Assembly: GCF_002443255.2 (NCBI RefSeq)
Contig: NW_019211455.1
Coordinates: 6,419,959 to 6,483,958, forward strand
Direction: 5' to 3'
From: Varroa destructor
Lineage: Eukaryota; Arthropoda; Arachnida; Mesostigmata; Varroidae
DNA: 64,000 nt
The position numbers were made by a program, and so were the translations under genes. The notes beneath the pieces were generated by a model, which saw nothing but the letters and a program-made list of their open reading frames with translations, searched no databases and had not been told where the DNA came from. This document shows, one piece after another, positions 39,241-51,200 of the stretch. How positions within the stretch are numbered: the first letter of the stretch is position 1; each line of letters starts with the position of its first letter.

Positions 39241-42200
39241 TTGTTGTTGTTGTTGTTGTTGTTTCCATTCGCGGCAATGGTGAGGATACTGATAGCAATG
39301 TCAGTGTACTACATATGCACAGCGAGGGTAAAGACGCTCAGCCCGGCGATGAAACGCCTAAAAATTAAGGAGGAAGAAGTTTAGAGCGAGGGGGCACGAG
39401 GGAACAGATAGACGGACCGACGCAGACCACTGAGGAGATATAGGCGTCTGGCTTGTTGACTCGATATCAACGGTCAAAGACGCGCAGCATGAGTGCTACC
39501 TTCTTTCTGTGGCTGGCCTCGATGTAACGGCTATCGTGGGAGAATCACCCATCTCTTTTTGAAGATTGTAGAAATGCTTGACTTCAACTGAGACCATAAG
39601 AAGGACTAAAACGAAGAACAGCTTTCGCGTAGTCTTCGCGAAGCACGAGGCGGCCGCCGCCGCCGCCGCCGCTGCTGCTGCTGCTGCTGCTGCTCCTCAT
39701 GCTCATGCTCATGCTCATGCTCATGCAAGTTTGGTGACAGTAAGCAAAATAATTGTTAATAAAATTAGTTACTTACCAATGATAACATACTGCCACTGCT
39801 GTGTTCGGTAACTCTGTGGCCGGTAGGCTCAGCGACGCGAAAGATAACATTGATCTGTGAAAGCCTGATAGCTAGCGATTGAACGGGCTGGCCGACGAAC
39901 GCGACGGATCTTTCGTAAATGCTAAGGCGGGAAATAAGGCGAATCACAAGCTCTTCTCTTATTACTATTACAGTCGCCCTTTTTTGTATGACCGGCAAGG
40001 TTGGTGCCACTTGGGTAGGCGAAATTGCCAAAATTTCAATTCGAAGACCACTATGTTTTCTTGCATTAGACACTTTAATTGATTCGTTGCGATCGCTGTT
40101 TATAAGAAGCTCGAAACATAGGGCCGATATTTATAACGACAATGTTTATGCCACTGTGGTTGTACGCGACCGAATGTGTGTCCTTGCTATGGTATGTTTA
40201 ACTTATCACGGGAAGATGTTCAGTTCTGCCGTATACCCTCGGTCGGTTCCGGTGTCTGTACTCATATGTATAAACATATTTGTATGAGAAGTTCAGTTCC
40301 AACGAACGAAATTGCTATTTAAAAAAAAAAAAATATTTAATAAAGGCTGACTCAAACAATCGCTCTAGTTTCTGCGATTAACTGGGGTTGATTCAAGTTT
40401 AGAATATCACAGAAAACGACTGTGTAGCCGAGACAAGCCCACATGCAGTCGGAGCTCATCCTGTTCAATTCTGCCATGTTTAGGTTGGCGCTGTTTTTCG
40501 GCACATTTAACTTAAAACTTAGTACTAGTTCCTGCCATAATGGAGTGGATGAATATGACGATTCTAATTGTCAATTATACGGCACATGGCAATAATAATA
40601 GTTGCTAACTTTATTTTTATTGTCTATGTTAGACATTTTGATGACCTTATGCAGATACTTGTACATACTAACAATGCGTTTCTAGTTAACACAATAAAAG
40701 CAACAAACTGAAGCTAAGAGGCTATTTAACATGCCTCTTCTACCAGCCATAAGCAGCTACTAAAGTACTATTTGTTTTTTTATATCTAGGAAAAGTATAC
40801 GACGAAGATCGTTTGCCCTTTGTATCATCCTATGGGTCACAAATAGCAAGTATTAGGAAACGAAAGTGCCTTAAAGCTGATCATTTTCTTCCTGACGCAG
40901 ATCTTGTGGTTGAACCTCGACCCGGGCAGTACCTCTTCCCGAAGCGATTCTATCGGTCTTCGTATTATTTACGACGCGATCGTGTCGCCATCTTGAACTC
41001 TAATGCCACATAATTATATGCATTCACTATGAATGGTGCAAATTGTTCAAAACGAATGGGTTTCAGATCTTTGCAAAACTGCTGAAGCACCATAAATCAT
41101 ACTCACTATCAGTTCACTTTCATGGTAGCTGTTTGCCATCTTTATAATATGAAGTAATAATACGTTCCCGCGTTCTGTTTTCCTTTCAGCAACACCATGT
41201 TCATTATTATATGCCACTAGTGTGTCGTAGACGACGATCATAAATGATGACCTGCCATCAAATTAAATAAGGGTGGGAGTCATTGTTTTGGCATTTCACT
41301 ATGGTAGTATATAGCAATTTCAAAACTCTATTTAGCAATCGGCCCTCCAAGAGAAGCCTCAAAACTACTGAATTTCGTATTTTTAGCGTTTAGGCCTTCT
41401 GCAGCGTTCAATTATAGCAAATACGTTATTTCTAATGTCGTAACAATCCTACTTAGATTTTCTTCGTGAATTTATTCCACTTATTTTAGGGCTCGGCGCT
41501 TATAGTTGCAAGTTGCGTTTATATGCAAATTGAAAGAGGAGAACAAATATACCGCCTACAAAAGCTGGAGGCCATTGACTGATTGTGCTCGGCCACATAG
41601 ATTTTTATGCAGGATGGAAACTGGAAATAGTTCAGCCTCAAACCGGACAATTCAGCAGTAAATAATGTTTTTTTTTTTTCTGATTTAGACGTACAGGGAG
41701 GGGTCCGTCTATTGCATTCAAATTGGTCAGCCAACTTCCCATTGCCACTTTAGTAGCTTGCTATCGGAAAGGTACCGACATTCTGTCCTTACGTCGATTC
41801 GATTTCGTCACTGCCACGCGATGCAGCTGTTCGCAGGATTCAATAGAAGCCTATTTTGCTAAGGCACGTTCAGGCTATATACACTAGGCAGCGTGCCCCG
41901 TATAACATCGTTACATCCACTCATAGAGTTATTGTATGTTTCCTTCGATGCCCTTTTCTCTATGACTGCTAACTAATTACGAGAAGCTTTCGGCTCGTCG
42001 ACGCCAAAAGTGGCCGGCGGAAGTCACGAAAAGATCTTGCAGCGCTATATGGGTCGGTTGCTTCGTCAACTGTATCTCGTGCAGTCGCACGCGCGAACTA
42101 CGACGTTGCTGTTGATGATGGCGACGATGGAGATCTAAGCCTGTGGTGCTTACTACAGCGACTGCAATCGATTTCGTCTGCATAGCTTGTGATTTTGTTA

Positions 42201-45200
42201 GGTGCGTCGGATGCTGGCGGCTTTAAACAACGACACTTTCTACTTCTCTATGCGTCAGCGTTGACCGCTGTTGACGTGACTGTCTGAACCTGCCCAAATT
42301 TAACCCGGTATCTATCCCGTGCCAGCATCCTACCAACAGTAGCAGACGCTGTCTTCATTGCCACCAGCAACGGCTGGAGGCGCAAAACGCCTAAATCGCT
42401 CTCAGGAAACCCCAGCGTCAGTCCACTAACGAAACAACAAGAGCACCGGCATCGTAATAACAAGCATCACCATCAACACCGCAATGATCATCAAATCATC
42501 ATTTCACCTTCGCGGTCGTCGTTGCATTCGTTGCCGTCATCTTCGTTATCGTAACAACAACTCCAGATACAATTGAAGATCCCGGCTGAGTGTGCGCACA
42601 GCTTAACTTCTCAGTCAGTCTTGCACTCAGTCAGTGTCTGTGTGCGTCTCTGTGCGTGGGTTGTCGTGTCGTTGCCCACTGTGACGGCATCATCACGCCA
42701 GTGGTAACATGGAAGTCTATTTAATGAGACCGTTCTTCGTTCTTCCTCCGAGCTTCGTTGAAAAACTAAAACACTTTACCTAGCCGCTTGCCCAACAACG
42801 ATTGGGCTGCCGCGATAGCGGTTAGCGGCGAATGATGGCGGGTGGCAGTGAAGGCTAGCGAAGCGATGACTTCGCCGACTTTATCGAGCTGAACTTCTAC
42901 TGCAATTCCGTCGTTCTCGGTCCACGCGAAAACATTGGACCGCCTGTCCCGTTGTCTCCTTGCGAATCCTGATACAAAGTCTTCCGAAGACTAACACGAT
43001 AACAGCCAGCGGCAGATACGCAGCCAGCCTGCCTGCAATCGTTGTTGTTCCGCCGCACGACAACAATAAAGGATCTCCTTTGAGAAGACGAAACACACAC
43101 GCATGTAATCGTAATAGAAGTTTGATTATAGTGGTGATCGCGCTGGTGTTCTTAGCTATCGTGGCGGTCCGGCGACCGCTTAGTGAATGAACCCCAGTCA
43201 GTCAATCAGCGGCTCGCTATGCAAAATCGTTTTGTTGTCGGGACATTTTCACGGCTTATGATTTGTCCCTTTGCCGCTGTTAGTACTTCTACTGTTTTTT
43301 GAATTCGAACATAACGACTTAGCGAAGGAGTAATAATAAGTACGAAGGGGTGCCATTCAGGTAGTAACAGGGTCGGCTATTTAGGAGCAAGGGCCGTTTT
43401 GCTGTTGTTGCTGGAAAAGAACGGACAGCTGACTGATTAACTGGTTGGCCGGTATTTGGCGACTGTCGTAGAGGTGGAAAGGGGCACTTAGCGCCGGGCG
43501 AAAGCCGTCGGTGATTTGCAAACGATGCTGTTGACGCTCGGTAGCACTTCGAAGAGCGAGAGAAGGCTCGCTTTAATCGCCCACCGCCACACGCACCGAC
43601 ACGCCGCACACACGCCACTGGTAGGAGCCACAGAGTAGGCAGAACATAGAATAGGCATTGCCATAGGAGCCATGTCCTACAGTTGCGATGGACGAACAGC
43701 AGTTCTCCTTCTGAGCTGAGCGAAACAAACATGGGCTATGAACCTTGTCGTTACTCAATGTGTCTGTCATTTTATATATAATTTTATATACGATACTAAC
43801 AACAGGTTGCGTGGGCTGTTGTTCTTGTCGTCTTTATTGCTTGAGCGACAAACGTCATCTTGGAATTGTCAGGTCATCTGTGATGACCATTCTCGTAGGT
43901 GAGCTATGGCAAACTTTTTCTATCACTCTGTCATTGAACGATCTGATATTAGTCAAGCAACAAGAACTACGTATAACAGAGTAACTGAACCTGGTGAGAG
44001 GGCTGGTGACATCGTCATCATGGGGGTCATAGGGTATAAACTCAACTATCCAACTTGCTTGACTGACCCTATAAGGTACAATGCATAAAATGTTTAACTC
44101 ATGTATAATATATCTAGTGACCAATTAGTAGAAGTTCCTTTCGTAAAGATAATAACACTCAGCTATTCATTTTTTACTTACCATAGAAAAGTAGAGCTAA
44201 CTTTAGAAAATTCTTGTTTTTATTTTCTTTACAAAGACCTTCTATCTCTATAATTGTAATGTTATTATTTTAAATGAATTGAAAGACCCTGATTGAAGTA
44301 AAATCCAAATGCAGAAAACAGTAGTACCTAACCTATCTATAAAATAAAGCTGTTCTCGACGTCCCGTGTACCCGGCCAGAATCCTCGATCGCTATCGTCA
44401 CTATTACTCAGCGTCCACACAGCCGGTGCAGTTGTCGAAGCTTCATGTTGCTCGTTTAGAAGGGGCTCAGTACCGCGTTGCTGGTAGACCTACCAGAAGC
44501 AAATATACATTCTACTACTTCGTAATTGTTGAAACTATGACTCACTGTAGAATAACGGCCTGCAGCGAGGTTTTATTTACCGCAAAAATATTTATAATAA
44601 TATATAATATGTACGTAATTACGATGGAAAGATTGAGTTTGTCTGCAGAACTATAAGACAAAAGGAAGAATAAGGAAGACTACAGGCAGACTTGCATTTA
44701 CCACGAAGATGTTTTTGTGACGTTCCCTGCGCAAAGTCATGCCGCACGAAACAGCTAGTTCGTTTGTGTTATTTGTGTGCCATTATATTATGCATGCGCG
44801 ATAGATCTGTATCAAAAAAACAAGAGAAAAAGCTATTTTTTAGTATTTAGTAGATGCCTTTTTAAAGCGTTCCATGGTTAGCGAAAGATTTAGTTGGGAA
44901 AATTTACCGCTATTTTGTTTACATTACTAGTGGCTAATATGGCTAAAAATACATACATTTCGCATTTTCCTCGTCTGCTTCGGTAAGTTGAAGCAGAGCC
45001 GCTAAACATTGGCTGCCATCATCAGTCGCCCTTTCGGATACTTTTTATTTATAAGAATTATGTAATGCTTATGTGTCATTTATGCGGTAATCGACGTCAG
45101 CGTGTCTACACGATGTATGTATAGATTATAGATTATACACTAAATAATAGCCTCTTAGAACTGTATATAGCAGGTACGAACGGTACCTACCTAACGGTAG

Positions 45201-48200
45201 TGTTAACCTTGCTTATACCATATAATAGTTGCTAATAATTCGATGGCCTTTTAGGTAATCCATCGCTTCAACTGACACAGAGTGGGGGTTGTCCTATCGT
45301 GGGTGACTATACTGGCATTATTCCCGGCTCAATCGGGCTCTGCGCCCGAATTGCTTCCGACTGTAATAATCCCGACATCATGTTCTATACGGTCTACAAC
45401 TGTGACAACGCCACCCACATTTATGAGGGTAAGTGAGCCTTACATTTGTGTCTATGTAACCCTACAAAATGTGCTTGACCTAAAGAAACCCTTTGAACCT
45501 AACCCCTCTTGCCCTTAAATCGCAATAGCGACAAACATACCTAGGGTTGGATATAATATTGATACGCGCCGTAGTGTATTGTCCCAGCATATGGTCTAAG
45601 ACTCGCCACTCTGGACTTTAGTGCTGAACGTGTTACCTCAGCTGCTTGAAGCGTACCTGTTGACGCTTAAGCGTATCTCAAGAGGCGATCGCGTTCATAA
45701 TTGTAAATAATCCTGAATGGGGAACAGTGGAAATACACGTCTTAGGCCCTTCACAGCGAGCCATCACCTTTCCAATTTGCGCATTTCTAATGCAAAAACC
45801 AATGGACAAACACTACAATGTCTATTGTACAGTTCTTTATGCATGTACAACTGTTTTTGCAGAGTTGAAGGACATCCTCGGTATTGAATCGCGCCATCTG
45901 CGCTAACGCTATGTTTCCTCCGATACGTAACAGTGGTCCATTAACGACTGTGTATCCAGGAGCATCTGCTCCTACGTCGAGTGTTACGACGATTTGGTTC
46001 AGACAAAGGTCCGACTGTTGCGTTCTTTTGTCATAGGTCCCCTCGTGACTTAGCAACTCGATGGTGGGCACCATCAGGAACCCTTTTGCACCGACATTGG
46101 CTTTTTGTTCCGATATACGCGAATGCACCGTATCTGACTGCTGTCAATCCCAGGATCCTAAGTTTGGGGGCAACACGATACTGTCCAGCAGAAATCGCTT
46201 CTCCTGAGTAAACACGTACGAATTTTCGTTACGTTTCGGACCTGTACAAATTATTTTTTCACGTAGGGCTTCACGTAAAAACTGCTCAAATAGACTAGCT
46301 TTGAGTTCATCTTGCGTCACCTTCCTGCCCATAGTAAACTTGACAGTAGTGAGCTAGTTCTGGCAGCCTTGCGAGTTTATGAGCGATTGCGAACAGACGC
46401 TTATACGATCAGCCGTGGACACCCGCTGCTGTTTCCAAAGTCTTGATCCATTGCCCAGGCCTTGTAGCTAAGAAATGGTGGCTTTAGCAGTAACGCGGCT
46501 CCCTCCACATTATCTGTCGAACGCTCTCTTCAGCCTTGCGGCTTAGTCGACCACTTCCTTCATCGTCAATTTGATTAATCCCCTAAATGATTCATTCTCC
46601 TCTCGCTGTCATCAATTGTAGTAACAACGCACTAGTACCGGAACGGACGCGGTTCTCTTGTTTTCATATGATGTTTTCAGACGATGGCGACGGAAGTACA
46701 TCGAATTGAAGATATTATCGGTACGCGCCCCATATATATATATATATATATAGACATACTTGTGTTGTTTTGCATAGCCCGCAGGCCACACGGAGTTGAA
46801 AAGCATCAAATATATCTGATTTTGTCACACCCTTCTATGCCGGGAAAGCCACACCCCAATTTCATTACTGCATATTTGGGCACACTGGTTTGTACAGTGC
46901 AGGCATATATCGATATAATGAATGAATTTGCAATAACTGTTACCTCTGATAACTTGTATTTTATGTCCTTGCGGCAAATCTATTTGTGGGTCGCGGACGA
47001 CAAACGAAGCTCAGTGTGAAGATCCTTGTGAACGGCCACTAAGTATATCTGTGATTCTACTACCCAATGAAACTATGATGATTACTGATTTGATAAATTA
47101 CTTAAAATGAATATCGAAACCATCGCTTACAGTGTCCTGTATGTTTGACGATCTGCCAACATGACGCCCTAAGTTGTGCACCTAAAGCACGTTAGACTGT
47201 TCCTAACTTAAGCAACTATAGCTAAGAACATGTCACATAGTAGTCATGATAGACGCAATTGGTTCGCTTCATTGAATTCAGATTATGTAGGGCTGAACGT
47301 GGGCGGTGCAAAGATTCACCGTTTAAACCGAGGGTTCCAAATACGTGATAGCGAGAAGCGCTCGAGTTATTGCCAGCGTCTGGTAATAACGCCTTCTAAA
47401 CACCTAACAATGTAGTTATCATTTACCTCTTCGTATCGCGCTGTACATACAGCAGTTGGGCTTGGCAGGGCTTGTTTCGTCCTGTTGCGCTTTTTTTTTT
47501 TTGAATTGCGTCGATTGACAGGGAGAGGAAAAGTGAAGCTTTTCACCTCAGGTCGACGATCCATTGCCAATTGAACATTCAATCGCTTAATGGTGATTGA
47601 ATTGATGCGTCGTCATCAATAGCAATAACAATAGCCGGGCTGCCGCCGCCATCATCATCATAGCTGTCAAATGGCGCAGCGAGCTAATGGCGTGTGTCTG
47701 TGCTAATCTCTTCGCATCTTCAACAACGTTCGGCCGGCGTCAATGCCGCGGCCCGCGCCCCCGTTGCCGAGCTGATCTGGCGCTTGATTTGTTTGTTGTT
47801 GGTAGTGTGATGAGGCCGTGTAGTACTATTTGCAAAAGAAGGACGCAGTGTGCGTAACACATTGTAGATCACTGCTGGTGGTATATCATTTACCCAGCTT
47901 TTCTAGATCCTTTTTACAATGGACGTTTTCTGTTCTCGTCCGTTTTCGGATCTTCGTCTTATTTATTCTACAGTCCAGAGACAACAACAAGTGCTACCTG
48001 CAGTAGTAGCTGCAGCAGTAGTTGCCTTAATAGTCGCCGTTGCTCAGAGTGAAGCGTGTGCGATAAACCCAATACGCTCCTCCGACAAACAGCAGACGTC
48101 TGTTCGTGTTGTGTCGAACTAAATCATTGTTACCCCCGTCGCGTTTTTTTTGGTCTCCTTTTTTTTTTTCCCTATTGGACGAAACCCTCTTTCACGCCAG

Positions 48201-51200
48201 TTTTTGCCGTTACCCTCGATGCAGTAGTAATTGTCATTCCGAACGACGACTTGCCGTGTTGAGGGAAGTCCATCTTTGCTGTCCAGGTTTTCCTATGTGT
48301 GTCGACAGTGACGGTCGATTGCGTGTGTTCTTTGCTAGTTTCTCCTATAGCATGCCAAGAGCTTCTGCTGACGCTGCGGCTATTGAATAGTAGTCGAACA
48401 CACTCAGTGAGGGCTAGGCACAGAGTGATCGACGGCCAAGGTGATAGACTATTCTTGTTGTTAATGGTGCCGCTAGGGCTGATGACCGACAGAACTACGT
48501 TCCGCTATCATTAGCAAACTAGTTTTAGATGCGTTTCGTGTGGGACTCATTCTGTTCCTATCTGCAGGCCGTTTGTCATCCAAGTGAATGGCCAAGATTA
48601 GCGCTACCGTAGCGAGACGTGCTCAGTTTGGTCCTGCCTCGAATCTATCTATCTACGGACATGCATACAAATACCTGGAATCATTAGGTTTGTTTTCCTA
48701 ATTCTGTTGTTGAGCCCTGCTTAGCCAATACGCACGAACGCAGAGGCGTAGTCAGCCGACTATGGCACCGCGCGCAGACCACTCAACAGTTCATCTTCTA
48801 GTTAATATTTTTCTGTGTAAACTTTTATAGGCCTAGAGCTAACTTCTTTTCTAAGGATGAAAAAAAGCATTTCCTTTCTCTGGCGTTGTACGGCAGACTT
48901 TTCAAGCGGGATTGGCAGTCTTCTTGCTGTGCGCCATTACTAGAGTTGAAATAGTTTGTGCTTTCAACGGTGCTAAGGGTAAATCGGGAGCGAATTCAGT
49001 ATAGAAAGGAGGTTAGCTAGAGATCTACAGTAGCACGGAGGCGTGTTTCTGCTGTAATAATCCTAACCGGTAACAGCACCAGCAAGTACATAGACATATA
49101 CACAGATCGAGTGGCCCCGAGATACAAAAATAAGCAAGAACTTGTACAAGAATGATCTTGTATGGAGGCGACGTTCAGACGCTGCTTACAGAGCAATCAT
49201 CCATCTGAGCATCAAGCCGCCGTTGTCGTCAGCTCGTAACGAATAAGCCAAACACACGGAGGGGGCGGAAAGGTGGGCAGGTAAAGCAGTCAGCGAGCGA
49301 ACCGGCGGAACATACGAACACTATGGAGCACGTAACGTAACCTAAATGGTCGACGCTATGTGATACAGCTCCGTTTTTGTTTATTCAGAGAGAGGAAAAA
49401 CGATATATCCATTCTGAATACGACAAGCTTGTTTCCTCTACGAGACTCTATATAACACATACGGTTAGCAATAGCCCTATGTGCGTATTGACACGTCTCT
49501 GTGACCCCTAGTTAGACGTTCGTCGCCTAACAGATCCCGTACTACCTTTGCTTGGACTTCGACGCCGCCGCCGACAATTTGTGGTAATCGATCGTCTTAG
49601 TTGTAGAATCACTCTACTGCCAGCCAGCCATCCTATAGTATTTTTCCGTGTTTCTTTACGCTGGTGTCTTCTCGGTCCGTTTTTTTCTTTCTAACTCTTG
49701 AATTTTTTCGTTATCCCGTGTGATCACCACTGTATTGTCTATGCGTTTGTGTCCACATCGATCTTTGCCTGTCTTTATATTGATATTTAGATTATGTGTG
49801 TCTAGGAAAATCGAGAAGTCTCGGTGCGTATCAGAAAAACAGCCATCGCCTTCGAGTGCTTTCAGAGGCGATACGATTCGTTGGTTTTCCGTCGATCTCA
49901 TCTAATTTCTACGTTCCGTGTGTCGGTTGTGCCCATTGAGTTTTTGTCATCGCTCACTAGATTCTCTAGTAGGTATCATCGCCGTCGTCGTAATAGCCGT
50001 CCCCCTAGCAGAAGTAGCAGCGGGAGTAGGATCGTTTCGGCCGCGGCAACGGCATCACCGTACTGTTCGGCGGCGGCCCGTCGTAGTACAAGTAGTCTTA
50101 GTAAAATAACCAATCGTGCTTGTAATACCTGTGTCCTATAGTTCTATTTGCGGTGTAGTAGTTAGAATAAGTAACTTTTCTGATTTCTGATCGTCGTCGT
50201 TGCTTCGTTCATTCGTTGGTTCACTACGAGTATCGGCGTTTTTTCTCGTACCACCGCGAGTGCTGCCGACGTTCTAAGAGCAACAGCGGCGGCAGCAGAC
50301 GGTTCTGATGGTTAGCGACCGTAGAAAAGGCGTCATGTAGTTCTCGTCATTAGCGGCAGCAGTGTAGCTCTGAATGACGTATCGGACCTGAACGAAGTGA
50401 AACAACGATAAGTTAGTGCCGACGTTTCATGACTTCAGCCGCAACCGCCGCCGTAGCGTCAGTTCGATCGAGAAAGTGTACCATCAGCAACATGGCCGGT
50501 GGACCCATTTTTTGTTCGTTTCAGCATTTACACGTGTCGTTCGCTTCGCCTGCATCTACACGATGAAAACATTATGACGAGTATTCTGTCGTTGCGGCTG
50601 CGGTAGAGATCACCTACAGGATAAGGAAAGATTCAGAAAGACTATTGAAGGAGAACTCTAATAGATACCTGCAGCAGGAGTAAGCTTACAACAGCTAATC
50701 CCCTCACAGAGCAAAGCAGATAAAACAGCTATCAAAACAGAGTATTGCAGGTATTCGGTCGATTCTTATTGAAACGGTATTATACGAATGTAGCAGAAAG
50801 AAAAAAAGAATCAACCAGAAAGGCAGCATTTATAGCCAAACGTGGGCGCTAAGACGCCACACGTTATACCAGTTACCCAGGTACCTATTTAGTACAACAC
50901 TCACCCCGATCGGTCCATCGAAAAAGTCCGTTGGCGGCTGTCATGAGTCGACTGACGCGTATGCGGGAGCAAGTTTCATGTAATTATGACGAAGATACAG
51001 CTATATGCTCAGACTCACGTACCTATGTTTTTAGCCGAAACAGCAGGTTAGAGCTCCGTCCCCCTAGAGCTACTGTGTGCTCTATTCATGAGTTCATTAG
51101 GCAAAGTCATTGATGAATGAATGATCGGTGGACACGTGTAGATCTACGGACGCTTATTCCAAAGTGACCTTGCAGCGTGAAAAAACAAAACATACAGGTG

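Larger units (their letters stand above)
34943..45254 (+). other. Intron 4 (10.3 kb), repeat-rich
   Basis: Donor gtaagt at 34943 and acceptor ttttag ending at 45254. The intron contains GT repeats (36211-36229), an AT-rich direct repeat (37246-37276), long AT tracts (38372-38437, 38598-38618), a 177-bp GGT-GCT-GTT compound tract (39087-39263) and a GCC-GCT-TCATGC tract (39653-39726). The long frames across these tracts are homopolymer translations and not genes. A candidate alternative terminal exon lies at 40790-41013. I see nothing gene-like in 41300-45200. Confidence 0.7.

Noticed and set aside
39009..39384. Two + strand frames of about 119 codons and one minus-strand frame across the triplet tract
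   Set aside because: They are homopolymer translations of the (GGT)(GCT)(GTT) repeat with no domain and lie inside an intron.
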